Shown: in pieces, positions 38,205-50,306 of the stretch
Layout of the letters: each line of letters begins with the position of its first letter
How positions within the stretch are numbered: position 1 is the first letter of the stretch
Source of the DNA: Tyto alba
Taxonomy: Eukaryota > Chordata > Aves > Strigiformes > Tytonidae
Reading direction: 5' to 3'
DNA length: 64,000 nucleotides
NCBI RefSeq assembly: GCF_018691265.1
Contig: NW_024881324.1
Coordinates: 1,440,230 to 1,504,229 of the forward strand
Made by a program: the position numbers and the translations under genes
Notes under the pieces: model-generated
Databases searched by the model: none
What the model was told of the DNA's origin: nothing
The model's input: the letters and a program-made list of their open reading frames with translations, nothing else

Positions 38205-39010
38205 AACTACTTTGTTTCCTTCAGTAACCTGATTTAGAGTAAAATCTACCTTGTGTTTGGTTATAACTATCACAGCATCCAGCCTTGATTTGAGGCAATC
38301 AGGAGATGGATAATCCACCATTTCCTTTGGTAGTTTGTTCCAACAGTTAATCATTCTCACTGTGGCTTATTTCCAATTGGAATTTGTCTGGCTTTTAGCC
38401 ATTGGTTCTTGTTATTTCTTTCTGTATTAGATTAAAGAGGCCTTTACTACCTTGTATTTTCTTCCTGTGAAGGCACTTACGTACTGTAATCAAACCACCT
38501 CTCAATTTTCTTTTTGATAAGCTAAATGGATGGAGCTCGGTTAGTCTTCCACTGTAAAACAATTCCTTCAGGCCTCAAATAAGTTTTGTGGCCTTTTATC
38601 TTGCCCTCTCCGATTTTTCAATATACTTTTTAGAAAGTGGGCACAAGGTATGTGTGCAATATCTTGGTCTTGTCCTCTAGACATATGGTCCTACTCGCCC
38701 TTATGTCTTTTCTGTTTATTCACCCAACAATTAGATTAACTTTTTTCCACAGAATCAAAACAAAAACTCATGGAGTTTTGTGCTTATCACACCATCTGTA
38801 CCGTTTTTAGAATAACTCCTTAAAAAAACTTAGTCCCACATTTCTGTTTGCTACATATCTTGCTTGGGATTTGCTGTATTACAAGCTGGACCCAGAATGC
38901 CAATTGATCCAGGTCACTAGGCCAGCAAGCCTCCCCCCTTGCTTACTGTTTTGCCAGACTCTTTGCTATCCTCAAATTTTAACCACAGAAAAATTTCCAC
39001 AAATATGCCA
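38205..39010 (-). mobile_element. Ancient amniote CR1 LINE relic
   Basis: The plus strand shows, in the expected order, the reverse complement of the 3' part of an old amniote CR1, as abundant in turtles. The order is the TTTGTTCCAACAGTTAATCATTCTCACTG block (38333-38361), a TTAGCCATTGGTTCTTGTTA block, AGGCACTTACGTACTGTAATCAAACCACC (38472-38500), GATAAGCTAAATGGATGGAGCTC (38516-38538) and, further on, an ACCCAGAATGCC-GATCCAGGTCACTAG block near 38890-38920. On the minus strand the C-terminal motif WNKLPKEMVDYPSPDCLKSRLD, typical of CR1/L2 ORF2 ends, lies around 38275-38340. Heavily diverged; the distal boundary is uncertain. Confidence 0.75.
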
Positions 39011-40436
39011 CTCCTCAAAGACTGCAAGGACCAGACACTTGGACAATTCCTCATGCTCTGAATATGCACTTTTGTTAAGATGTTTGGCCAAATGCTACAC
39101 TCGATTTGCTTAGAGTAGAAAGTTAGATTCCCTACAAAAAGTAATGTAGAACGAAGTAGATACAGATAAATATAATTTCTTCCTTTAGTTAAATTTGTGA
39201 AGCCTGTAAATACTGCTAGTTATATTTTTTCCAATAGTGACATAGTACTAGATGTCTTTCAGTTTCCCAAACCCCTTCAGTATTCTGTCGGCTCTCCTTT
39301 AATTCTTACATATGAACAAGTGCACCAAGTTAGAAACTTCTTTTTGCAAGTAACATTTTGTGTCCTTCTGATTTACTAATGTAGTACTTCCTAATGCATC
39401 AGGCTCATGTGACACAAATAATTTATCTTGATGTTTATATAAGCAACAACAAAATTCATCATTAAAATTCAAAATTGTGTCACTATCAACTAATGATAAT
39501 GCCACTCCTCTGCTAGGCTTTCTTTCTAGTGGACTTTTAAGGATTCATTCTCACTAGTTTTCACTTGCTCACCATTTCATCCAAGCCTTAGTCCCCAGTA
39601 TCCTTATTTTCTATACTAAAGACTATATTCTACTAATACTTTACATTGGATTTTCAATGTTTTTCCTCTATTTTGCCACTGTTAGTACCCTGTTGTAGTA
39701 GATGCTTTCACCCTACTATTAAAATAAGATGGGCTTTTCCCATACTAATAGCTATGGAAGCTGGGAGATTTTGGCCTTCCAGTAAAGCCTGTTCTTCAAA
39801 TTTGGCTTGTATTTTTTCCACCTATATTTCAAATCCCAGTTTTTCTTCTTAATATCAGTCTTAGCTCTTGGAGAGAAACCACACATCACTGTGCATTGCC
39901 CTCACCTCTCACTACTGTGTTAAAAGAAAGCTACAAAACACTGTAGAGTCTTGTTCCTTCTTCATCAGTAGGTCTTAGAAGGAGTTCAAGAGAGGTAAAC
40001 TACTGAGTCTGGTCTTTGCAGATGCTATGGTGACTCGCTGCCATTGCTTTATGTGCTCTGCTTATTACTTTCACCTACCCATCTTTTACTTGGGTTTTCT
40101 CCCTATTACATTACCCAGTCAACAATGATTGAGGTATAAGAACTTCAGTGCAGGAGCACCTCCTCTATTACTGGCCAGCTGGGAAGGGATCAATGATCTG
40201 AGGTGCAGATGTGGCCTATAAGCCCCAGCTGGTCATTAAAAGGGAGGAGGCACACTGTACTGAGTTCAGTATTACTAGAGGAAAATAGTTTTAAAATATT
40301 TTAAGTGTACCTTAAGAAGAGAAGGTGTCTATTTTCTTTCATGGCTCTGCAAGTGTGACACCTCAGGCTTTTCTCAAACTATTTTGCAGTGCTAGCGGTC
40401 ATTGCGTTGGCCAAACAGACTGCACCACTCCACCCA
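39011..40436. other. Non-coding tract, possibly more old repeat
   Basis: Pyrimidine-rich plus strand from about 39.4 to 39.85 kb with no confident family match. It may be a continuation of the old CR1 or an unrelated element. No gene was seen. Confidence 0.4.
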
Positions 40437-40694
40437 TGTCCCGGTTTTGGCTGGGATAGAGTTAATTTTCTTCCTAGTAGCTGGTACAGTGCTGTGTTTT
40501 AGATTTAGTATGAGAATAATGTTGGTAACATACTGATGTTTTTAATTGTTGCTAAGTAGTGTTTATACTAAGTCAAGGATTTTTCAGCTTCTCATGCCCT
40601 GCCAGGGAGAAGGCTGAAAGGGCACATGAAATTGGGAGGGGACACAGCCAGGACAGCTGACCCAAACTAGCCAAAGGGATACTCCCTACCATAT

Positions 40695-40722
40695 GACATC
40701 ATGCCCAGTACATAAACTGGAG
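40695..40722 (+). promoter_or_regulatory. Putative LTR core promoter
   Basis: Inside the LTR, a TGACATCA CRE/AP-1-like word is followed about 12 bases later by the TATA-like ACATAAACT. This is the usual position of the U3 promoter in this LTR family. Activity here is not shown. Confidence 0.4.
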
Positions 40723-40823
40723 GGAAAGCTGGCAGAGGGCTGCTGCTCGGGAACTGACTGGGCATCGGTTAGCAAGCGGTGAGCAACTGCATTGTGCATC
40801 ACTTTTTTTGTATATTCCAATTC

Positions 40824-40852
40824 TAGTAGTAGTAGTAGTAGTAGTAGTAGTA
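40824..40852. repeat. AGT trinucleotide repeat inside the LTR
   Basis: Nine to ten AGT units within the downstream half of the solo LTR. They probably expanded after insertion. Confidence 0.93.
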
Positions 40853-42814
40853 TTGTCTTCCTTTTCTGTTCTACTAAAGTGTCTTTATCTTAACCCACGA
40901 GTTTTACTTCTTTGCCTGTTCTCTCCCCCATCCTGCTGGGGGCAGAGTGAGCGAGCAGCTGTGTGGTGCTTAGTTGCTGGCTGGGGTTAAACCACAACAC
41001 TCTGTCAGTTTTTTATTTATATCTTCGAGTTAGACACTTCTGTCACTGCGATGACAAAATCTATCTTTTTCTAATGGGCTTTGTTGACTTGCCACATGGC
41101 CAGTAATGTAATTTTTTCTTATGTGTCATTCATGTGAGGAGGCAGAAGCTTTCTATAAATCTATTTTCACTGGGACTAATTGTTTGGTTTAAAAGAAAGT
41201 ATGCCTATTCACAGTTGATGGGTGGTGTTTCTTCTACTTTCATCCATTACAATTCCCTGTCAGGCAGGTTGACATGCTTCTTTGTCTGAATATTTGAAAA
41301 TTAAAAATCAAATTTACAAAAGGCTTTACTTATTTTTTCTCCAAAGCTCCATTTGCAAAAAGTGTCGTAGGATCCCAGTGCAAGTCAATTGGATTTAGAT
41401 GTTTTAGTAAATAGCTCAGATTGGGGATAACTTTCATACCTTTATATTTTCAAGCATTTACTATCCTGAGAGATTTGTGGACTTTTGCTGGCTGAGAACC
41501 CACTCCATGTCTAACTGCCTCTGTTATACCTGAAGCCTTTCACTCGTGCTTCTAACTACTGAAACATTAAGAGACTTTTTTCACAATGCAAAAAGTATAT
41601 TCTTACTTTGAAAACAAAAGGTTTTGCCAGTGGCCAGTGATGGAAAATGGCACCTTTGGACTTGAGAGCTTTCAGTCCGTTAGGAGCATGTTTTTCAGAA
41701 GAAAAGTCAGGGTGAGAACACTGAGCAATGGGGTGTTTGCTGGACCAGACACAGGAGCTGTTGAATTCTTCAGCTGTGTGATGGTGGTACCAGCTCAGAC
41801 TGAAATCTCAAAGAGTTGGGAAGAACTACTTCTTCTTTTGTTTATGAAGGGAGATGGTAACAAGTTCCACACCTCTCTCTGCATTGCCAAATAGACCTGA
41901 GAAAACACTGTATTGTAGATATTCAGTTAAATACAAATAAGAATAATTACAGCCATTGTAATTATGTATGTCACGTAATTACTTACATTTGGCCTAGTTA
42001 GTGCAAAAAGTCTATGCTCAGAAACGTAAACCATATGGAGCATGATACTTCTGTCTCTACAAAAATTAGTTCTGACATCTAACATGGGTTTGTTTTCTAA
42101 ATCTAACCAGCCTGAACATCCCGGCTTAAATGTTGCATATGATTTGATTTATAGAAACCTAGTAATATAATTAGAAATGGACTCAAATCAAAATGATAGA
42201 ACTGAATATTGCATACCGCAAACTTTGGAGAAGTTTGGATCTGGCTTTGAACTTTTCACCTTGGACCCAACTCACTAAACTGGAGTGTATCTGACTTCAT
42301 TTTATGGGTACAAATTGCCCTTGTAAAACTCACACTGTCATTATATCACATACTTAATTTACAGTGGAAATCTGATCACAGTCACCTCTAATTATCTGAT
42401 TTGCAGCACTACTTACTGAACACAACTTAGTTGCAGCACAGCTTATTACTGAAGGGCAAAATAGGCTGTAAACCTTACAGATGCAAAAATATATACAGCA
42501 GCATTCAGAAACATGCTAGGATTTGGGCTTTTAGAAATCCCTCAAACTAGTCTGGAGTTTTGCACAGCTTGTACAATGTCAGAAACTTTTTTTTTAGTCT
42601 TTAATTTAAACCAACATTTTCTTCAAGGCAGACCTAAATGAAAAGCATATTTTTCTCACTGTAGGAAATGATGTATTAGACACCAAGCATGGAACTCCCT
42701 CCAGAAAATGGACTGGCACAAGTGGCTGGCTTTTGGACAGGAAGATGGGTCCAATGATTGCTGTATTTTGATGGAAACCTTCTCAACATTGCAGTGTTTC
42801 TGGCTTTGTTTAAA

Positions 42815-42844
42815 TTTTTTTTTTTTTTTTTTCTTTTTTTTTTT
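42815..42844. repeat. T-rich tract (about 30 bases)
   Basis: T runs with a single C. No attached element was recognised. Confidence 0.9.
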
Positions 42845-43510
42845 AGTGTCCTTGCTTTCAGTGCAGCATTTGACAACTGTTCTTGCCAGGTGCAAATGAG
42901 GACAGACTAAGTTCAACTGTTTTGTTCTTACTGGGAAGCTCTCTGGTCACCCCTCCACCCCCCTGCTTTTTTCTTACCTCTCTCTCCCTCTCTCTTCTCC
43001 ACATTTGAATTTCTCTGTGCTCAGCCTTTTCTTTATTGTTGCTTTGTATTTGTGACTGGATTTTTTCCCCCTTCTCTTCAGTTTCACATAACTGGAACAT
43101 TAAGTAATCCTGAAGTTCTGCTATGAATTCTGAACCACTCCAAGTTTTAAGTTAATTCAAAAATGAAACAAACAAGTTTGTTTTTTTCTCAGCCAGGGGA
43201 TGTGATTTTTTACTAGCTTCTCAGGAGTATATAGTATCATATCTCCAATTCATAAGTATCATATTTGACCTCCTTTTTAACTCATGACTGCTCACTAAAT
43301 GCACTGCACAGAAAACATGCTCAAGTTCTGAAGTTCAGTAGTCTTAGGCTAAAGTTAGATTTTAAAATTAGAAGAAATAAAAGGCCTAATTCTCATTCGT
43401 GGGAGACAAGAAAAGGATCAGGCTTTGTGCTGGTTTGGACAACAACTTTTGAGACCCTGAAGAGATGAAAAAAATATAAATCCCACAGAGGTTCAAAAAA
43501 ACACAGGGAT

Positions 43511-43512
<2 letters not shown>

Positions 43513-43542
<30 letters not shown>
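43513..43542. repeat. Poly-T tract (30 T)
   Basis: The longest homopolymer in the window. It could be the tail of a minus-strand retroposed insertion, but no gene-like body was found on its 3' side. Confidence 0.93.
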
Positions 43543-44764
43543 CCAGGGTGGTGTGTGCATGTGTGTTCTTGTGATAAAGCTGTGAAGTTTTTGGCTGCCC
43601 TTTTCTGGCTTCTGTTGTTTTCTAGGGGCTCAGTGGGATAGATAGTTTGTGCTGTGACAGGACATGCCAACAAATTGCATCACTTCTGCCTCGGTGGCCG
43701 AGGACAATGACATGCCATATGCCCATGGCAAGAAATGAATGGGGCTCATTTACACTGGCACTGGGTGCCTTCAGCCCTGTCAGTCTTCAGAGGCTATCCA
43801 TGGCAAATTGGAAAGTAGCACTGGAGTAGCAGCAGCATGAAGAGATGCAGCCTGAAAAGCTTCCAGTATTCATAACTTTATGAACAACATGCAGCTTTGA
43901 AAGGCAAAAAAAAAAAAATCTGTGAGACACCCTGGATGCACTTATCCCATCCCTTTGCAATTTAACCTTTCATTCTCAGAAAAAAGGCAAATCACCAGTA
44001 GTGTCTCCCTGTGTGTTTTTTGCGTGCCACTAATAAAATAGAAAATTAAAAAAAAAAAAATCTTTGAGTAAATTCCAGCTGCAAGGAGAAAACAAAAACA
44101 CAGTGGGTGTCATGCTCCATGCATTCAAAATAGTTTCTCCGCTCAAACAGACTGCCGCAAAGATTTGCCCCAAAGTTGACCCCGTTGCCTCTAGTTTGCA
44201 CTCCAGCAACAACAAAACTCATATTTGACCTCTGACCTTCCTGGCAACACATCATTTGTTTCCATGTGTTGAAGCAAAGAATGATGGGTGATGATTAAAG
44301 AGCAATGGTTCTGTTGGCCTGAGACACTAATGAGGATGAAATGAGAAGGTCAGCGATCATCCTTACATGGCAAACTAGGACATGGAGCTAATCTGTTGTT
44401 AATTGTCCTTTACATTTGTTTTAAGGGCAGTGGCAGAGGTAGGTGGCAGTCATATGTCTCCCTTCTTTATAATATCCGCAGTTAGCACACGAAATCGTGC
44501 TAGGCTTGCCTGGGGAAGCCTGCAATGTGCTTTGCAAGTGGGTTATTTTATTTCGTTTTATTTTTCAATTACCAGTTTGCACAAATCTAGGGTTGGCCAG
44601 AAGTGACTGACTGGCAAGTGTGGAGACAGAAATTGGCCCTTGTTGTCCCTTTCACACAGGTGACAGTCTGTAAGCTGCATAGTGCACACTTCCTTCTCCC
44701 GTTCTTCCCACTGGTGGATCTCTGCCTAATTGTTCTGGGGCTGCTCCTGGGGCTGCTCGACTGC

Positions 44765-44896
44765 TTGGATCTCTGTGTTCTCTTGGATTTTTGTTTTCTT
44801 GGATTTCTGTTCTCTTAGATTTTTGTGTTCTTGGATCTCTGTGCCCTCTTGGATTTTTGTGTTCTTGGATTTCTGTTCTCCTGGATTTTTGTGTTC
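44765..44896. repeat. Nested minisatellite, A-B-C-B order, 66-bp higher unit
   Basis: Eight subunits, each beginning TTGGAT or a one-base variant. The order is A (18 bp, 44765-44782), B (16 bp, 44783-44798), C (16 bp, 44799-44814), B (44815-44830), then the same A-B-C-B again (44831-44896). B reads TTGGATTTTTGTGTTC, C reads TTGGATTTCTGTTCTC and A reads TTGGATCTCTGTGTTCTC. The minus strand gives a repetitive open frame rich in Lys, Arg, Glu and Pro, which is a by-product of the repeat. Confidence 0.93.
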
Positions 44897-44899
44897 TCT

Positions 44900-47800
44900 C
44901 CTTCACCTCTCTCATGAGCCAGTTGGCCCAGTACTGTTTATCTCAAAGTTACCTGTTCTGGAGCAAGAGCATCTGGTCTTCCCACACTGACCATCCTGTA
45001 CCTTCTGTGCCCCGTCAGCCTCAGCTGACCGTAAACTGAGAAAGCAGAGGAGAATATCCCACCTCCTGAACCAACGGCAAATGCGCAAGCCTCTTGTAAA
45101 ATCTCAGAAGCCACAAGTTAACAGGGAATCCTAATTAAATAAGGTATTGCTGGTATCAAAACAAATCCATCTTCAGGCTGCTGGTATTTTTGGCAGAGCT
45201 GGCACTAAAGATGTTGGATACAAACACTTTTCCATTACAAATCCATCTGATACGTTCCAGTGAAAAAGGGAAGCTAATGGCTGCTGTCTCCTGTTTTGCT
45301 GATTCTTTCAGAGGAAGAGAAAAGAAGCCTTTAACTACGTGTTTTACATTTTTTGATGCTCAGTACACAATTCCTCCTTCACTTCATCAGCTGCGAACTG
45401 CTCCTGAAACACAACAGCCCTATATATTATAACTTGTTTTGTCAGCTTTGCTGAGAGAATGTGCATTCCCACTTTCACGGTGGTGTCATTTTGGTAGGAT
45501 TTCTTATTTTATTTTTTAGCCGTATTCTCCCCCTGCACAACTAATGGGTGTGTTCAGCCTCTCAGAGGGAAACAAATCTGCTAGCCAAATGGCAGTCAGC
45601 TGGTGAGCTAAAGCCTGAGAGCTTTAAAGTATTTGTCTAGTGAAGAGTTTACTGCAGTGCTAATCATAACACACTCATTAATTACTCATTTGGATTAAGC
45701 AGAAGGGTCAGAGGAGCCATCTTGACAATCCATGCCTATCAGTGCCCTTTTCCTGCCAATTAGTACAGAGACGATTTCAATGACTGTAGCCTCTGCTTTT
45801 ACACCTCCAGCACCACCTGCCTTTGCCCTTTATCCTGCACAGCACATTAGCCACGACTGACAGCCAGCACATGGGCTTCAGTTTCAATGCGGCACCTTGT
45901 CAGGTACAAGCAAAAAAATGGATTGCAGGCTAAAAAAGAATCTGGGCTAGGAACCAGGAAAGCGCTAGTCTCCACTTCCTTCTCTGGGGTTTCTGAATGG
46001 GGGTCCTGAAGTGGATCTGTTTCTCCTTCAGTCTTTGGTACAATGAGAATGGCCATTGTAGTGATGTGATTTGTGGTCGTCAAGGCTAAACAAAAGCAGA
46101 ATCCCAGATGAAAGGAGATGAACAGCTGTTCTGCTGCTATAGCACACATGGGAGAGGAAGGGTAAGAATGCTGGCAGGGTGAAATGGGGGATTTCATGTC
46201 AGCTGGTTAGGTGTGTGAGTTGCAAAGCGAACAGCATACCTATCCTTACCATTTCCAGGCCAAAATGTACATGATTATAGGTGATGACATGTTTCAGTCT
46301 TGGAGGGTATCACAAAAGCTTCTGTTCAGGCACCTCTTACAGCCCTATTTCAGGAAGCTCAGCTCTCAGCTCTGTCTGGCATTTCCAGTGACTACTGGTT
46401 GCAGTAAAATTATCCTGGATTAGTGCCAATGCAAGTGTTCTCTTTTTTTTTCCCATAAATTCTTCTTTATGATCAAAACTTTCAGCTCTGTTCACAGCCT
46501 GGATGAGTTCACATTATTAGGAGAAATAACTGGAATTTTAAGGACTCCTGATCTGCCCCTTTTGCATTCCTGTAGTACATACTCTATACTTCATTGAATT
46601 CTGTTTCCCTTTGAAGTATCTATGTCCTCAAGTAGTCTCAATATTTTATTTAAAAATGTATTCAATATATATATATATTAGTATGTTGGCTTCTTGATCT
46701 TCCCCAGTAAGCTGGTGGGCTACCTTTGAATCTGTCCAGGATGCCAAATCCAGGTAATTGCATACTGAACTTCTGCCCTAACCTATTTTAATTCACAGGC
46801 ATTGCTCAGTTCTCAGGCAACAATCTCCCAGTTCGGATGGAAATTGTGATGTCTCGGATGCAACTGCTAGCAAATGCTGCCAGTTTAAAGGCACTATCAT
46901 TCTTTTCAAACTTTCTTCTTCAGGCAATGAGGAATATCCCTTTTTTATACATTCCCTCAAAGCCTTATGTGGACTCCAATTTTGGGTAGAGGTTAACATG
47001 AGAATTCGGGATGTACAGGAAAGGACTGTATTTTACCAGTTCTGTCTCAGGGGAATCAGTGGAGGAATATGGTCAGGACCAAAATAAGCCTGTGCATGCA
47101 TATTTCTTTGCATGCTTTGATTAATCTCCTCTGCTTGCTGTCATGCTTTTCCCTCATATTTTCCAAACCTTGAAGCTGCATGGGTTTTAGTCATTTAAAA
47201 GCCCACTTCATTCTTTTCGTTATACTTCAACAACTCAGTCACCTGAAATATCTGAGCAAATTAATCCCAGGGTTAAACACCAGGCACTGGCCTGAAGACA
47301 TTGCTTATAAAGTATCCTTGGCTTCAGAATTTTCACCCCTTGCTTTTTTCTCCTTGGTTCACAAAAGGCTAAGTGTTTTAAAATAAAATTTTCCCTCAGA
47401 AGTGGAGAAGTAACTGGATGATAAAACCACAGCATAAATACAGAAGCCAGTGGAATTCCTTTGGGATGGGCTCCAAGGTTTTTGGTTAACCTTATTTTCC
47501 AGGAGGACTGGTAGAATTTTGGAACTGTACTTACATGACTGAGTGATTGCTTTACTACTTTTAACTAAAACTTTGACTTTAAGCTTCAAATACCTCCTTC
47601 TTGGACACAAATAAAACCACAGTTTAAAAGCTGCAAAGCCAGATCATCATGTTTTAGAAGTAAATATACTTGCAGAAAACTACTTGCAGTATTGGCTGTG
47701 CATTTGTTAAATACATGCACACAGTTCCTTGAGGTGTTTGCAGCAGAACTATGTCAGTGTCTCTTCCTTCGGTGAAGAGTGCCAAGCTACTTACAGGACT

Positions 47801-50050
47801 CGGCTAAAATTTGAATAATTGGGATTAAACCACAGAGTAAAGACTATGAAAAGCTAATGATGCAAGAACTGTGAGCAGTAAATGAAAGTATTTTGCAAAC
47901 TAATAACTTGCCTGTAACTTTTTCAAGTAAAGAGAGGGAGACTTTTCTTGAGTAAATTACTAAGAACCCTTTGCTCATATCTGCATTTACTGTATTTGTT
48001 GTGTCCATTCAAAGCAGTGCTTTCACTTTAACATGTACAAAAACTACAAGTCACACAGAGAAAGCGTTGGCTACTTTGTAGAAACTTTTGGTAAAGGTAA
48101 GTCATATGCATATGCCTATCTCATGAACTCTCCCTCTGTGTTAATCAACAGAATAATACATTCAAAATGAAGCTACACCTGTTCTGTGCCACACATCTCA
48201 GAGGAAATTATGGTTTAACTTCTGTAACCAGAAGTGGAGACATGTCAGAGGCACATTAAGTGAGTAAACTGCTTGTTTTCTTTGACATAGATCAACTCTA
48301 TCCTTAAAAAATGACACCACAAAATACCACTTTTGCACCGTTATCTGTCAGACAGCTGGGTCACAGACTTTTTAGCAGGAAACTGAAAGAGGAACAGAAT
48401 TTGCATCTCTTTGGATGTTATCCTAGAAATACTCTTTCCTTAAATATGGTAGAAGTTTATTAAATATTTCTACTAATCAGTCTGAATTTTGCAAGACATT
48501 GGCAATTAGTTTGCTTAGCAGAAGCTGGAATTCACAGGAATTGGGAATTTTACTGATGGCATGCCCCGGTAGGCTTGATATATCAGGGATGCGGGTAAAG
48601 GTAACTTTATCCAGTATGAAGTCAAATTAAGTTGTGATCTTCCCTGCCACTGCAAGAGAATTCCTTAGAGAGATGGGGATGTATTTTTGTTTGCTTCATT
48701 TTGTGACCTGGATGAATTTCTCTTGCTAGAAAGGAGTGATGATGTGCACATCCAAAGTAGGGGGAAGTAGGGAGGGCTTCTAGGTCCCAAATACTCAGCT
48801 ACTGCCAACCCAGGAGACATCTGGACTCACAAGGTGCTTAGAGAGCTCCTCACCTGCCTGGAGGTCAGGTATGGGCCCAGGTGACGACAACCTGAGCATC
48901 TTGTTGCCTGGCTCACACCTTAAGGCCAAACAGCCCTTTGACAATGTGCAAAAGTGGTCGCAGGAGTGCAGCCCTTTCCTAGGAGAAAACACCTGTCCGT
49001 GGCTTTCCTCTTTTTCCCAGACTCAGTGAATTATTTGCTGTGTAGTCACCTAGCACTCATGGGAAAAATACTGCTTTTCACTTCTTCACAAAGTATTTAC
49101 CCTTGAAGAGCTGAAAGGTGTCCACTTTAACTTTCTTGGACTTCTGTGGGACTTGAACCTGTCTCTGCTCTTTTCTAGGTAGGAGGTTCTGACCACAAGC
49201 ACACGAGGTAGGTCATATGTACGAGTATTTAACTGAGATGACACTTTAATGAAACAGTAGAAGGAGAAATGCACAAGTAGGGAAATGCTTGTGAAAGAGG
49301 AAGAGAATTGCCCTTTTTTTCCCCCTCTGCTGCTCACCCAACCCTTAATAAACAATTGTGGTTTTAAAAAAAAACTATTTAAAGAACATCGCATTTGAAG
49401 TTTTTCAAGGGATCAGTTACACATGCAAGTGAGAATGATGCTACCACCACACTTCCCTCACTACCACACTTTAAAAGAATGAGCTTGTTCTATGCAAGCA
49501 GCAGATGCAGACCTTTAATTAAAGGTTCTGGGCTGCAGACCCCAGGAAGGAAAAAAGGGGCTTCCACCCAAGTTAGGTCTGTTTGCCAGGAAAGACTGTT
49601 TAAGACACACCTTCTTATTCAGCATTTCGTATTGGCTGGTTCTAGGCAGCTCTGTCCTCCAGCGTATGGAGTTTTTTAACAATTCAGCTGAGACAGTTAC
49701 TATTCCAATGTATTATATAAGTAGCCCAAGCATCTAGGAATCTATTACTAATAGTGAAAATAAGCATCCCTTGAATCATTCAGGAGATAATAAATTACTA
49801 TGAAAGCTAAATTGAGAATAACAGCTTCACTTAATAAAATTTAACCAATAAAAAGTATCTCACCGGTATCATTGTCGCACATGTCATTGGTGTTTCGGAT
49901 TCTCTCTTGTTTGTCTGTGTGTAGAACAGCTAGTTGCTTGCAGACATGATGTCATGACTAGCATCATGAGATAAAACAGAAGGGCTGAGTCAGTCTCTCA
50001 CACCGATACTGCCAGTGTTCGATAAACACAGGTTTCCATAGGTCTTGAGT
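44900..50050. other. AT-rich non-coding tract, no gene seen
   Basis: No gene was recognised. 45655-45860 is a motif-dense patch (CATTAATTACTCATTTGGATTAAG, CCAATTAGTAC) that looks regulatory. A short TA repeat lies at 46665-46679. Confidence 0.55.
46665..46679. repeat. Short TA dinucleotide repeat
   Basis: Seven to eight AT units. Confidence 0.85.
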
Positions 50051-50156
50051 TACGGGCCATGAAGGAATTCACCCAGGGAAGCACAAGAAGAGCACTAACA
50101 ACCCAAATCTTCTGTATTTTTTACTCTCTGTGCACTGACTCTCATCTCTCTAACAG

Positions 50157-50306
50157 TCTAATTGGTGCAATGCCCCAGTCCCTACTTTTGTTGCTGCCAG
50201 GCTCTGACTCCTTGGGCACCTGTGGGAACCTCGTTTTGTGGGAGCAGATTCTAGACTTATTGCCACAGACCGAACTTGTGCCAACAGCAGCTGATGTGAA
50301 CACAGG
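50157..50306 (+). other. Candidate internal exon, 150 bp (unproven)
   Basis: A pyrimidine-rich acceptor (CTCATCTCTCTAACAG) ends at 50156, and a strong donor (ACACAGG/GTAAGT) follows 50306. The enclosed 150 bp keeps one frame open, giving a leucine-rich segment (SLLLLLPGSDSLGTC) and ending LVPTAADVNT. No protein family was recognised. The splice signals are among the better ones in the window, but decoy pairs are common and there is no transcript evidence. Confidence 0.22.

Larger units (their letters stand above)
40437..40999 (+). mobile_element. Avian ERVL-class solo LTR
   Basis: A 563-bp LTR of a common avian endogenous retrovirus family. It starts TGTCCCGG with GGCTGGGATAGAGTTAATTT downstream, continues through CTAGTAGCTGGTACAGTGCTG and a CTAAGTCAAGGA block, has a core-promoter-like ATGACATCATGCCCAGTACATAAACTGG segment (40695-40722) and ends GGTTAAACCACAACA. 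It begins TG and ends CA. No internal retroviral sequence flanks it, so it is a solo LTR left by recombination between the two original LTRs. The 5-base flanks (ACCCA and CTCTG) do not match as a target duplication. The AGT repeat near 40.83 kb lies inside the LTR, where related copies carry an AT-rich triplet run. The family match is from memory. Confidence 0.85.
41000..44764. other. AT-rich non-coding tract
   Basis: No gene was seen. It contains two long T tracts (about 42.82 and 43.51 kb). The segment 44230-44400 (AAAGAATGATGGGTGATGATTAAAG and ACACTAATGAGGATG words) looks like conserved regulatory DNA but was not aligned. Confidence 0.55.

Noticed and set aside
40808..40990. 60-codon open frame with a Val-rich start
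   Set aside because: It is read through the AGT repeat of the solo LTR.
43386..43673. 95-codon minus frame with a Lys run
   Set aside because: The Lys run is the reverse reading of the 30-base T tract. There is no gene evidence.
44652..44915. 87-codon minus frame with repeated Arg/Glu/Pro-rich segment
   Set aside because: It is a translation of the minisatellite, not a gene.
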